Of a stretch of DNA of 64,000 nucleotides, positions 1-8,720 are shown piece by piece. The position numbers and the translations under genes are program-made. The notes beneath the pieces were generated by a model that was not told where the DNA came from, searched no databases, and was given only the letters and a program-made list of their open reading frames with translations. The stretch is from Shimia biformata (GTDB taxonomy: Bacteria > Pseudomonadota > Alphaproteobacteria > Rhodobacterales > Rhodobacteraceae). The stretch lies in the NCBI RefSeq assembly GCF_016888515.1, contig NZ_JAFEJK010000001.1, positions 3,041,327-3,105,326 of the forward strand, written 5' to 3'. Each line of letters opens with the position of its first letter. Within the stretch, counting starts at the first letter, position 1.

Positions 1-1840
1 CGTCCTCGTCCGGGGCGTTGCCAGTGGCGGTCAGCTGGGCAATCAAACCACGCTTCTTGTCATCCAGAACCGAAGTCACGCGGGCATTGACACCGGCTGT
101 TTCCAGTTCGGCGTTATAGATCCGGGTGATGGCCGACTTCCTCAGGTCAGGCTTGAACACCTTGCCCACGGCGGTTTTCGGCAGTTCGTCCATGACCTCG
201 ATATATTTCGGCTGGGCAGCGCGTTCGTGAACATGGACCTTGCAATGTTCGCGCAGTTCCTTGGCGGTGACGCTGGCACCGGCGACCAGTTCGACATAGG
301 CGCAGGGCACCTCGCCGGCATGGGCGTCGGGTTGGCCGATGGCCCCGGCAAAGGCCACTGCGGGATGGGTCAGCAGCGCCTCTTCGATCTCGGCGGGGTC
401 GATATTGTGACCGCCGCGAATGATCAGGTCCTTGGCGCGGCCGGTGATCCACAGATACCCGTCCTCGTCCACCCGGCCCAGGTCGCCGGTGCGCAGGTAT
501 TTCTCGTTATAGAACAGATCCTTGTTCTTATCTGCCTCGGTATAGGTGTTGCCCGCGAACACGCCCGGGTTCGAGACGCAGATTTCACCCACCTCGTCTG
601 TGGCGCATTCCACCAGCCCGTCGGGGCTGGATTTGACGATACGCACGTCCGTGTAGGGGAACGGCAGGCCAACCGAGCCGACCTTTTTCGCGCCGGTCGG
701 CGGGTTGCAGGAAACAAGGCAGGTCGCCTCGGTCAGACCATAACCCTCGACCACGTCAACGCCGCAGGTTTCCTCGAACCGCTTGAACAGCTCCATCGGC
801 ATCGGGGCCGAACCGGAAAACGCGGTTTTCACGGTCGACAGGTCGGCATCCACCGGCCGCTGCATCAAGGCCGACACCGCGGTCGGAACCGTGATGATGA
901 AGGTGGTCTGCCAGCGTTCGATCAGTTTCCAGAAATTGTCGAACACCCCGTCACCGCGATAGCCCGCCGGGGTCGGGAAGACCACGTGAGCCCCCGAAGA
1001 GATCGCGGCCATCACGATCACATGCACGGCAAAGACGTGGAACAGCGGCAGCGGGCACATGATGCTGTCTTCTTCGGTGAACAGCAGCCGGTGGCCAAGC
1101 CAGCCGTTATAGATGATGCCCGAATACTTGTGCTGCGCGACCTTGGGCATGCCCGTGGTGCCGCCGGTGTGGAAATAGGCGGCGACGCGGTCGACCTTCT
1201 TGTCCTCGAAATCCAGCGTCTTGTTCTGCTTCGCCAACTCGCGGTTGAAGTTCTTGAGGTCGGCGTGATGGGCAACGGCATCGGGGTTCTTGGGGCGGAT
1301 CAGCGGCACAATCCAGCTTTTCGGCGGGGTCAGATAGCGCACCAGATCAATTTCCAGAACTGTATGCACGCCCGGCGCGTGGCGCACGGCCTCAGCCACT
1401 TTCTGTGCCACGTCCGTCTTAACGAAGGACTTCAGCGTCACCACCACCTTGGCATTGGTTTCGCGCAGGATGGCACCGATCTGTTCCGGCTCAAGCAACG
1501 GGTTGATCGGGTTCACGATCCCGGCAATCGCCCCGCCCAGCATGGTGATCAGCGTCTCGTTCGAGTTGGGCAACACATAAGCGATCGAGTCGCCTTCGTT
1601 CACGCCGAGCGACCGGAACAGGTTGGCGGCCTGCACCACCTTGTCATGCAGTTCCGTCCAGGTCAGGGTTTCGGCCTTGTCTTTGGGTCCGGACAGCAGC
1701 TGGTAAGAGATTGCCGGGCGATTGGGATACTTGTCCCGCGTGCCCTTCAGCATGTCATAAAGCGTGACCGGCAAATCCCGGTCCTCCCACGACATTTCCT
1801 GTTCGATCTGTTTCAGGTCTTCGAGCGTTGCGAAGCTCAT
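1..1840 (-). CDS. Acyl-CoA synthetase (AMP-forming), C-terminus cut by the window edge
   Basis: The protein activates a carboxylic acid, probably a fatty acid, to its CoA thioester through an acyl-adenylate. About 613 codons lie in the window and no stop is reached, so the extreme C-terminus is missing. The phosphate-binding motif HTGGTTGMPK is near residues 224-233, followed by YGLTEA, the TGDLG motif, GRAKDLIIRGG and the late lysine motif LPKTAVGKVFKP. The start ATG at 1840 is preceded by GGAGG in GAGGGAGGAACC. The length, over 610 residues, is long for a ligase of this family because of extra sequence after the catalytic lysine. The substrate cannot be read from the sequence. Family is certain, substrate is not. 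Confidence 0.93.
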   Translation of the reverse strand, partial: MSFATLEDLKQIEQEMSWEDRDLPVTLYDMLKGTRDKYPNRPAISYQLLSGPKDKAETLTWTELHDKVVQAANLFRSLGVNEGDSIAYVLPNSNETLITMLGGAIAGIVNPINPLLEPEQIGAILRETNAKVVVTLKSFVKTDVAQKVAEAVRHAPGVHTVLEIDLVRYLTPPKSWIVPLIRPKNPDAVAHHADLKNFNRELAKQNKTLDFEDKKVDRVAAYFHTGGTTGMPKVAQHKYSGIIYNGWLGHRLLFTEEDSIMCPLPLFHVFAVHVIVMAAISSGAHVVFPTPAGYRGDGVFDNFWKLIERWQTTFIITVPTAVSALMQRPVDADLSTVKTAFSGSAPMPMELFKRFEETCGVDVVEGYGLTEATCLVSCNPPTGAKKVGSVGLPFPYTDVRIVKSSPDGLVECATDEVGEICVSNPGVFAGNTYTEADKNKDLFYNEKYLRTGDLGRVDEDGYLWITGRAKDLIIRGGHNIDPAEIEEALLTHPAVAFAGAIGQPDAHAGEVPCAYVELVAGASVTAKELREHCKVHVHERAAQPKYIEVMDELPKTAVGKVFKPDLRKSAITRIYNAELETAGVNARVTSVLDDKKRGLIAQLTATGNAPDED

Positions 1841-2075
1841 ATCCGGTTCCTCCCTGCATAGTCAGGCTGCCCCGGTCAGGCGCGGATATCGCCAGCCGGA
1901 GTCGTTCCTCCCAAAAGATGCAGGCTAAATCACGTTCCCGCAAGCATTTGACCAGCCCTGACCTAAAGTCAGGGCGACGGAAACGCGGCGTAAAACCAGC
2001 GGACGGCCAGAGCGTTGCCGGACGTCCGCCTGCGCGGCATGGAAATAGCCTGAATTTGCAAGGCGAACCGCCCTT

Positions 2076-3875
2076 TTATTCAGCCGCCAGCCCGTCAGTG
2101 AACTGCAGCCGCGCCAACCGCGCATAAAGCCCACCTTCCGCCACCAGATCGTCATGGGTGCCTTGCGCGACGATCCGGCCACCCTCCAGGACGATGATAC
2201 GGTCGGCCTTTTTCACCGTGGCAAGACGGTGGGCGACGATGATGGTCGTGCGGCCCTGCGAAAGCTCCTCGACCGCGGCCTGAACCGCGCGTTCGCTTTC
2301 GGCATCCAATGCGCTTGTCGCCTCGTCCAGCAACAGGACCGGCGCGTCGCGCAGGATGGCGCGGGCGATGGCGATACGCTGTTTCTGTCCACCCGACAGC
2401 ATCACCCCGCGCTCACCGACGAAGCTGTCATAGCCCTCGGGCAAAGCCGCGATAAAGTCATGTGCAGCGGCGGCGCGGGCGGCGGCCTCAACCTCGGCGT
2501 CACTGGCTTCAGGGCGGCCAAAGCGGATGTTTTCACGCGCAGAGGCGGCAAAGATCACCGGGTCCTGTGGCACCAGCGCGAGGTGTTTGCGGAAGTCGTC
2601 ACGAGAGAGTTCTGTCAGGTCCACACCGTCCAGGCAGACGCGGCCTTTGTCCGGGTCGTAAAACCGCAGGATCAGCTGGATGATCGTGGTCTTGCCCGCG
2701 CCGGAAGGTCCGACAAGCGCAACGGTTTCACCAGGCGCAATCGTCAGGTCGACCGCGTCAAGCGCCGACACATCGGGACGCGCGGGATAGGCAAAGGACA
2801 CAGCATCAAACGCGATTTCACCCCTGACCGGCTGCGCCAGTTCGCGCGGGTCTGCAGGATCCTGCACCGTGTCGGTCACCTGCAACAGTTCAACCAGACG
2901 CTCGGTTGCACCCGCTGCGCGCTGCAACTCACCCCAGATTTCCGACAAGGCCCCGACCGCGCCGGCCACCATGACCGAGTAGATCACGAATTGGACCAGC
3001 GCCCCGACACTCATCCCGCCTGCCCGCACGTCGCGCGCGCCGATCCAAAGCACGCCGACAACACCGGTGAAGATCAGGAAGATCACGATCATCGTCATGA
3101 CCGCGCGGGTATTGATGCGGCGATTGGCGGCGCGCAGCGACAGGTCAGTGACCTCGCCGAACCGCGCCCGTGCGCGGGGTTCGTTGGTAAAGGCCTGCAC
3201 CGTCTGCACCGACAACAGCGCCTCGGACGCATTGCCCGAACTTTCGGCGATCCAGTCCTGGTTTTCACGGCTGAGTTTGCGCAGGCGGCGGCCCAGCACA
3301 AGGATCGGCACGATCACAAGCGGCACGATCAGCAAGACCATCCCCGTCAGCTTGGCGGAGGTGAACAACATCAGCGCCAGACCACCGACAAACAACAGCA
3401 CGTTGCGCAGCGCCACAGACACAGAAGACCCGATGACCGATTGGATCACGGTCGTATCTGTAGTGATCCGGCTGAGAACCTCGCCGGTCATGATGTTTTC
3501 AAAGAAACGCGGGCTCATCGAGATGACCCGGTCGAACACAGCCTTGCGGATATCGGCGACGACAACTTCACCCAGCCGCGTCACAAGCAAATAGCGCAGC
3601 GCCGTTCCCACTGCCAGCAGCGAGGCAAAGCCAAGGGCCGCCAGGAAATACTTGTCCAGAAGCCGGTCGCTCTCGGTGCCGAAATTATCCACCACCCGGC
3701 GCACCGCCATCGGCAGCACCAACGACACGGCCGCCGTCAGCGTCAACGCAAGCCCGGCCAGAATCACCAGCACCCGGTAAGGTTTCAGAAAAGGCCCAAG
3801 TTCACGCAGCGCCCCAACGCGCTTGGATTTCTCGCGATCAAGTTCGCTTGGCTGCGGGGTCGGTTGGCGTGCCAT
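2076..3875 (-). CDS. ABC exporter, fused membrane and ATPase domains (MsbA-type)
   Basis: This is a 599-residue half-transporter that should work as a homodimer in the inner membrane. The N-terminal two thirds carry about six hydrophobic segments (first near 35-58, last near 260-310). The ATPase domain follows with Walker A GPSGAGKTT near 389-397, the ABC signature LSGGQKQR near 500, Walker B VLLLDEATSALD and the H-loop VAHRLAT. This order is that of lipid, drug or polysaccharide exporters of the MsbA/LmrA group. It starts at ATG 3875. It stands alone between the acyl-CoA synthetase and tRNA-Gly, so context does not reveal the cargo. A lipid A flippase role is possible but not shown. Confidence 0.92.
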   Translation of the reverse strand: MARQPTPQPSELDREKSKRVGALRELGPFLKPYRVLVILAGLALTLTAAVSLVLPMAVRRVVDNFGTESDRLLDKYFLAALGFASLLAVGTALRYLLVTRLGEVVVADIRKAVFDRVISMSPRFFENIMTGEVLSRITTDTTVIQSVIGSSVSVALRNVLLFVGGLALMLFTSAKLTGMVLLIVPLVIVPILVLGRRLRKLSRENQDWIAESSGNASEALLSVQTVQAFTNEPRARARFGEVTDLSLRAANRRINTRAVMTMIVIFLIFTGVVGVLWIGARDVRAGGMSVGALVQFVIYSVMVAGAVGALSEIWGELQRAAGATERLVELLQVTDTVQDPADPRELAQPVRGEIAFDAVSFAYPARPDVSALDAVDLTIAPGETVALVGPSGAGKTTIIQLILRFYDPDKGRVCLDGVDLTELSRDDFRKHLALVPQDPVIFAASARENIRFGRPEASDAEVEAAARAAAAHDFIAALPEGYDSFVGERGVMLSGGQKQRIAIARAILRDAPVLLLDEATSALDAESERAVQAAVEELSQGRTTIIVAHRLATVKKADRIIVLEGGRIVAQGTHDDLVAEGGLYARLARLQFTDGLAAE

Positions 3876-3998
3876 GGGCGCTCCTTACACTCGGTCCCGA
3901 GGTTAGTGCCGCCACCCGCGCACGGGGTCAAGCGCACAATGCGCAGATGCGACTCTGAGGAAGCAACGAAACGACGTGATCCGGGAACGGGAAGAGCT

Positions 3999-4072
3999 TG
4001 GAGCGGGCGACGGGAATCGAACCCGTATCATCAGCTTGGAAGGCTGAGGTCTTACCATTACACAACGCCCGC
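3999..4072 (-). tRNA. tRNA-Gly (anticodon TCC)
   Basis: Read on the minus strand, the 7-bp acceptor stem GCGGGCG pairs with CGCCCGC. The anticodon stem TCAGC/GCTGA holds the loop CTTCCAA with anticodon TCC, and the T arm contains GGTTCGATTCC. The discriminator base is T, and the terminal CCA is encoded in the DNA (3999-4001). Confidence 0.96.
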
Positions 4073-4269
4073 CTGAGCGTGGGCTGGTTCATAATCCAGC
4101 CTCAGACGGGCGTCAAGCAGCCCGTTTCCAAACACCCCGCGCCGGGGATTGCGGGCTCTGCCGGTCGCATTGGGGCAAATTTAGGGCAAAATTTTCCGAT
4201 CCGTCCATTTTGTCGCCCAGCTTTTCCATTAACCGGGGCGTCTAGGAAGGGAAACAAGAGGGACAAAAC

Positions 4270-4371
4270 ATGTTCACCACTGTCAATATCCTGCTGGTCG
4301 TGTTCTGCGTTGCGCTGGTCTACAAGGTCCGCCAATCGCGCAAAACGTCTGACGACGCGGCACAATCGTAA
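4270..4371 (+). CDS. Small membrane protein, 33 residues
   Basis: The ORF begins MFTTVNILLVVFCVALVYKV and ends in a short polar tail rich in R, K, S and D. Residues 4-19 form one hydrophobic segment followed by positive charge, which fits a single-pass inner membrane protein with its C-terminus in the cytoplasm. An AG-rich ribosome site (AAGAGGGA) lies 6 bases before the ATG. A strong Rho-independent terminator begins 5 bases after the stop, which argues that this short frame is a real transcript end. The family is not recognised and no function can be given. Confidence 0.6.
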   Translation: MFTTVNILLVVFCVALVYKVRQSRKTSDDAAQS

Positions 4372-4376
4372 AGATG

Positions 4377-4416
4377 TCGGAGGCACGCTTTGGCCTGCCT
4401 CCGATACTCTTTTTCC
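4377..4416 (+). terminator. Rho-independent terminator after the 33-codon ORF
   Basis: An 8-bp perfect stem TCGGAGGC/GCCTCCGA (4377-4384 with 4397-4404) with a 12-base loop is followed by TACTCTTTTTCC. It lies directly after the small ORF on the plus strand. It may also help to end the minus-strand operon that stops at 4470. Confidence 0.8.
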
Positions 4417-4469
4417 TTACCGATCTCCGTAACAAGACAGAAAACAGCCGGTCAGAAGGTCAATCTGTC

Positions 4470-5267
4470 TCAGCTTGCGTTTGCAGCGTCGACATAAGCG
4501 CGCCAGGCCGCGACGATCGCCTGTTGCTGACGCTGCTCGAACATCGCGAAAAGCCGCATCTCGCGCCCTTCCAGATGGACGACGACCTTGCCGCCCTGGG
4601 ATGGCAAGATCGTCAGGGTTGGATCCCCTGACCGGATGTCCGCCTGATCGCGTGACGGGCGCGCCAACACAGCGGCGCAGCGTTCCAGAACATCAAGGTT
4701 GCCCGAATCCTCCATCCGGTCGGCTCCGGTCTGAAATCCGCCCGGTTCAAGCCAGGCCAGCGCCTGTGCCTTGATCGTCGCGATCAGCGAATCCGTGGCC
4801 GAAGCATAAGCCGGCGCCGGGGCAATCGGCTGGATGACCTCGCGCAGCGCAGTTGCCGAACACGACCGCGCCGAACGCGGCATGACCGGGTTACGCTCGA
4901 CCAGTTCGAATTTCAGCTTCTGGCATCCGGTAAAGGCGGCCTGCAGTCCTGCGACGACAGCCTCAGCAAGGTCTGAATGTCGGGCCTGGGCCGGAATGCC
5001 CTCGATCGCCACAAGACGGCGGCTGGACACGGTCAACAAGACCGGTTCGGCCCCGTCGCGGTCGCCCGTGACACGGATTTTCCGGGCCAGAACCGTCTCA
5101 TCAATCTCGTTTATGATCGCATGAACGCGGGCCAGATCATCGCCAAAGTTCAGCCATTCACCATAGGCAAATGCTTTGGACCGCGCAAAACGCTCCACCG
5201 CCTCGGCCAGACCTTTGGCCGGTTCCTCTGGAAGGACGGGTTTATGTCCCCTGCGCGGCGCGTTCAT
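4470..5267 (-). CDS. Unrecognised 265-residue protein, last gene of the kinase/GTPase operon
   Basis: I do not recognise this family. The protein is soluble, with no signal peptide or membrane segment. The middle part (about 75-135) reads like an alpha/beta domain with LLTVSSRRLVAIEGIP and a repeated-helix stretch, and the tail is helical with FAMFEQRQQQAIVAAW. Its ATG overlaps the stop of the 120-residue gene upstream (TGATG at 5267), so it is probably translationally coupled. As the last cistron of an eight-gene operon it is likely a partner of the GTPases. The stop is at 4470 and the terminator hairpin at 4377-4404 lies just beyond. Confidence 0.8.
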   Translation of the reverse strand: MNAPRRGHKPVLPEEPAKGLAEAVERFARSKAFAYGEWLNFGDDLARVHAIINEIDETVLARKIRVTGDRDGAEPVLLTVSSRRLVAIEGIPAQARHSDLAEAVVAGLQAAFTGCQKLKFELVERNPVMPRSARSCSATALREVIQPIAPAPAYASATDSLIATIKAQALAWLEPGGFQTGADRMEDSGNLDVLERCAAVLARPSRDQADIRSGDPTLTILPSQGGKVVVHLEGREMRLFAMFEQRQQQAIVAAWRAYVDAANAS

Positions 5268-5629
5268 CAGAAGTCCGTCAACCCTTTCAGCGTGTCATGC
5301 CCCATGCGAACCACGGTCTCGGGATCGCAATCGGGGTCACATTGAATACAAAGAAAATCGGCGTCGTTATCAGGCGAACGCACGTAGACGCGCAAATCCC
5401 GGTGCGTCAGAACCAGCGCCTCTTTCGCTCCGCTGGGACTGCCGTCGGCGACATCCGCCATCGAAAAACACGCCGAGGCCTCGTCGCAGAGCCGATCCAA
5501 ATGTTCACGCCGGATATCGGGACCATGCGATGCGCGCAATACCAACCGCGTGCTTGCATCGCCAAATGCCACAAGGCGGCAGCCCGGCATATCGGCGCGC
5601 AGGGCATTGATGTGGTCGGCAAAGGTCAT
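5267..5629 (-). CDS. Unrecognised 120-residue protein of the kinase/GTPase operon
   Basis: This small soluble protein begins MTFADHINALRADMPGCRLV. It has alternating strands and helices: CRLVAFGDASTRLVLRAS, then a helix, then ALVLTHRDLRVYVRS and a helical tail. The size and order are roughly those of Roadblock/LC7-like or profilin-like folds that often accompany small GTPases, but I see no diagnostic motif and make no assignment. It lies 32 bases after GTPase 3 and overlaps the last gene at its stop codon. Confidence 0.78.
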   Translation of the reverse strand: MTFADHINALRADMPGCRLVAFGDASTRLVLRASHGPDIRREHLDRLCDEASACFSMADVADGSPSGAKEALVLTHRDLRVYVRSPDNDADFLCIQCDPDCDPETVVRMGHDTLKGLTDF

Positions 5630-5661
5630 GTTGCGGTTACCTTTCGGCTGTCATCCCTGGA

Positions 5662-6633
5662 TCAGTATGGCTTTTGCAGATTGTCCTCTGGCTGCGTGAT
5701 CCGGTCAAGGATCGGGTTGTGCAGGTCGGCCGCGCTGGGACGATCGGGATTGTCGGTCTTTGGGCGGACGCGGCGGGGCATGACGCGTTCGGTTGAGGCT
5801 GCATCGTCCGAAGTCTCGCCTTCCTCGTCATCCATATCTTCTTCCACAAGCCGCAAGCGCGCGTGCTCGGGTTGCGACTCATCCGTGGCCAACAGGTCCG
5901 GGTCTTCAATCTCGGTGGCCGGTCTCTCTTGCAGTTCGACAAGCATCGAAACCAGGTTTTCCACAAGTGCCGCGCCACCGCTGCGGTTCCATGCGTCCTC
6001 ATCCACCCCGGCTTCGATCGCCTCAAGCGTGGCGAGCGGCAGGATGCCATCAAACAGCTCGCCCGCCTCGGCCCCGAGCCGTGCCAGAACCCGGGACCGG
6101 TCCCGGTCGGTCTTGAGCTTGTCAAACTGGGTCACCACAAGGAAGCTTTGGCCAGCCACTTTCGGCGCGACCAGGTCCCACATGGCCGCTTCAGACTGGC
6201 GCCAGGCCTGGGTCGCGTGCGTACACCAGATCACGCAGTCAATATCGTCGATCAGCCCCATCCAGTCCTCGTGGCTGATATTGGGATCCGAAATGCCGGG
6301 AATGTCGATCAGGTCGCAGAGATGCAGGATATCGCTTTCCAGCGACATTCGGATCAGCGACGTGCCATCCAAAGGTGTCGCCGTCAGATCTCCGCCTTCA
6401 AGCACCTCCTGCGTGCCATCGTCAAGGATGCGCGTGGCGGACTCTGCCCCGTAGCTGACCCAGACCGGCGGCACGCGTGTGGCGGTGATGCGAACCGGCA
6501 AGGGATCGCACCCCAGCAACAGGTTCATCAGCGTGCTTTTTCCGGCGCTGAACTCTCCCATTAGGGCGATCCGCGGTTTTCCGGTTGGCATGGCTGCCGC
6601 GTCGGTCGAAAAGTCGATGTCCTGATTGTTCAT
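5662..6633 (-). CDS. P-loop GTPase 3 of the operon (dynamin/Era-like G domain)
   Basis: The protein has 323 residues. Its G domain has all main motifs: P-loop GEFSAGKS (26-33), G3 DIPG (110-113) and the G4-like TQFD (168-171). The remaining 120 residues are acidic and low in complexity, rich in E and D with RRVRPKTDN near the end, and look disordered. It resembles GTPase 1 of the same operon: both share a W-C-x-x-A/S block, a W before the helix after G3, and an ATLxAI block. It should bind and hydrolyse GTP. There is no membrane segment. It starts 17 bases after the stop of GTPase 2. Confidence 0.85.
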   Translation of the reverse strand: MNNQDIDFSTDAAAMPTGKPRIALMGEFSAGKSTLMNLLLGCDPLPVRITATRVPPVWVSYGAESATRILDDGTQEVLEGGDLTATPLDGTSLIRMSLESDILHLCDLIDIPGISDPNISHEDWMGLIDDIDCVIWCTHATQAWRQSEAAMWDLVAPKVAGQSFLVVTQFDKLKTDRDRSRVLARLGAEAGELFDGILPLATLEAIEAGVDEDAWNRSGGAALVENLVSMLVELQERPATEIEDPDLLATDESQPEHARLRLVEEDMDDEEGETSDDAASTERVMPRRVRPKTDNPDRPSAADLHNPILDRITQPEDNLQKPY

Positions 6634-6650
6634 GCTCTTATCCCTCTGCG

Positions 6651-8720
6651 TCAGGCCAAAATCTGGTTCAGTTGCTCGACGATCTCGTCCAGTTCTGCCC
6701 GGCGGCGGCCCTCGTCACCGGATTGGAACAGCCCTTGCAGGTCCTGCTGACGCGGGCCGATGCTGATTTCCTTGATAATGTCCTTGTGCTGGGCAAGGAA
6801 CTCTTGCAGCGCACCCTCGGCCATCTCGCGCACCTGCGCGGTCTGGATGTCCTTGGACTGGGTCATGAAATCTTCGGTCTCGCGCGCGATCAGGTTCTGG
6901 AAACGCTTTGAGAAGGCGTTGAACCCGCGGATGCGGTTCCACCAGGAAATCCACCACCCGTCGTTGAAATCCAGCGCGATGGTCTGGCCCAGCGCGACGG
7001 GTGCCGGCAGTGACGGCAGCGTCGGCGGTGCCATCTGGATGCCCTCGACCGCCGATCCGAACGCGTTGGCATAAAGCACGGCGACATCGGTCAACGCCGC
7101 CTCGAACCGGGCTTCCGCCAGAGAGCGGACCCTGTTGCCGAAGACGGTATAGGCCGACCGCAGCAACATCCGCAGCCCGACGGGATCATAATCCCATACG
7201 ACGTCCTTGCCGTGGTGTTCCAAGTGGGTCAGCAGTGACTGCAGCGCCCGGTCAATGAACTTGTCATGCGCGCGGTCGGCACGGGCGTGGTATTCAGAGA
7301 TCGCGCCGTCCAACTCGGTTGCAAAGGCCTTTGCGTGGAACTCCGAGATCTTGTCGAATTCGCGCAGGGCATCAAACGTCGTCAGTGTCTTGCTGCCCTC
7401 GTCGCTTTCGCCGATCTGCACCATTCCGGCTGCCAACTGGCTGGTGGCGACCGTCAGAGCGGCGTCGGTGGTCTTTTGCAGGAAAGGCAGGCCTTCCTCC
7501 TCAAGCACGCGATCAGACAGCGCGCGGAACAGCCCGCCCATTCCGGACAATTCCCACACCATTTCAAGTGGTTGCGTCTGGCTGTGAACAGGGTCCAGCG
7601 ACACTTCGGCCCAATCGAACAGCGCCTTGCGCGACACTTCAGGCATGCCCTCGATATTGCCGCTGAGAACTTTGTTGGCCCAGAATGCGCTGCCAAACAG
7701 GATCTCGGCATCCTCGGGCCCTTGCCTGTCTTTCAGAGTCTGGCGGATCGAGGCTTCAATCTCGGGGATTTGGTTCACCGGGTCGGGCAATTCGTCAATA
7801 CGGTTGACGAAGATCAGCACGTTGCGCGCCTTCAGGTTCGAGATCAGACGGATCAGACCCATGTCAACAGACGTCAGCGCCTGCCCTGCGGACAGGACAA
7901 CCACGCAGAATTTCGAACCGCGGATGGCCTGGATCGTGACCTGTTCGCGCATCATGAACGTATCGTTCACACCCGGCGTGTCACGCAGGCACAGCGGCAC
8001 CGGCACGGTTTCGCAATTCAGATAGAGATCGGCGGAGGACAGGATATCGGCAAAACGTCCCTGGTCAGCCTGGTCGGGGTCGTCGGTCGCAAAATCATCG
8101 CCCAGGACGATGTAACGCTCCAGCAGGTTCTTGTCGAAATAGCCGTATTCATGCTCGTCCCCGAGCAACAGGTCGAACTTGCGCCCCAGCCGTTTCTGCG
8201 CCTTGGCACGGACCTTTTCGATCTGTTCACCAATTTTCTGCAATTCGCTTTCGGCCCCGGCGCGGCTGGCCAGTTCGCCGATGCGTCCGCCCTGGCTAAG
8301 AAGGCGGTCCCAATCCGCTTCGGTCATAAAACGGAACGTGGCGCCGGTTTCCGCCGGGCGTGCCGCCGGTTTCAGGTGCAGTGACGTCACCACAGACGTC
8401 CAGGGGTTCACGTCCGATGGCAGCAGATCGGCCCATCCCGCCATTGCGTTCACCAGCGTCGTCTTACCGGACTTCACCTGGCCCAGAACCGTGATCGTCG
8501 GTTCGAACGCCGCGACGTCTTTGCGCAGGCGTTCAACCGAACGGGCGGTGTTCTCGCCGGTGACCTGCGACATCCGCTCGAGCAGTATGTCGAGCGCATC
8601 TAGGTCCTGACCCAGCCGCCCCAGCCGTTCCAGCCCGGTGCGCAGGTTCGAAAGCCGCCGGGATGAGCGGATCTCGGTTTCGGCATCGATGTCGGGTTCG
8701 TGCTTGATCTGAATATTCAT
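6651..8720 (-). CDS. Dynamin-like GTPase, 689 residues (GTPase 2)
   Basis: This is the large GTPase of the operon. After a helical lead (1-75) the G domain carries P-loop GQVKSGKTT (80-88), G3 DTPG (247-250) and G4 NRID (306-309), all intact. The C-terminal half is mainly helical. Near residues 595-615 it has a Trp-rich amphipathic patch (WWISWWNRIRGF), a plausible membrane-binding paddle as in bacterial dynamin-like proteins. The length is in the usual range of that family. The start ATG at 8720 overlaps the stop of GTPase 1 (ATGA), so the two are coupled. A role in membrane remodelling is inferred from the family, not shown. Confidence 0.9.
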   Translation of the reverse strand: MNIQIKHEPDIDAETEIRSSRRLSNLRTGLERLGRLGQDLDALDILLERMSQVTGENTARSVERLRKDVAAFEPTITVLGQVKSGKTTLVNAMAGWADLLPSDVNPWTSVVTSLHLKPAARPAETGATFRFMTEADWDRLLSQGGRIGELASRAGAESELQKIGEQIEKVRAKAQKRLGRKFDLLLGDEHEYGYFDKNLLERYIVLGDDFATDDPDQADQGRFADILSSADLYLNCETVPVPLCLRDTPGVNDTFMMREQVTIQAIRGSKFCVVVLSAGQALTSVDMGLIRLISNLKARNVLIFVNRIDELPDPVNQIPEIEASIRQTLKDRQGPEDAEILFGSAFWANKVLSGNIEGMPEVSRKALFDWAEVSLDPVHSQTQPLEMVWELSGMGGLFRALSDRVLEEEGLPFLQKTTDAALTVATSQLAAGMVQIGESDEGSKTLTTFDALREFDKISEFHAKAFATELDGAISEYHARADRAHDKFIDRALQSLLTHLEHHGKDVVWDYDPVGLRMLLRSAYTVFGNRVRSLAEARFEAALTDVAVLYANAFGSAVEGIQMAPPTLPSLPAPVALGQTIALDFNDGWWISWWNRIRGFNAFSKRFQNLIARETEDFMTQSKDIQTAQVREMAEGALQEFLAQHKDIIKEISIGPRQQDLQGLFQSGDEGRRRAELDEIVEQLNQILA

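Noticed and set aside
227..1861. Long plus-strand frames opposite the acyl-CoA synthetase and opposite the ABC exporter (2154-4076)
   Set aside because: They are antisense shadows of clear enzyme genes, caused by high GC at third codon positions; their products are Arg/His-rich with no family signature.
3999..4072. tRNA-Gly as an attachment site for an integrated element
   Set aside because: There is no integrase and no second copy of the tRNA 3' end in the window.
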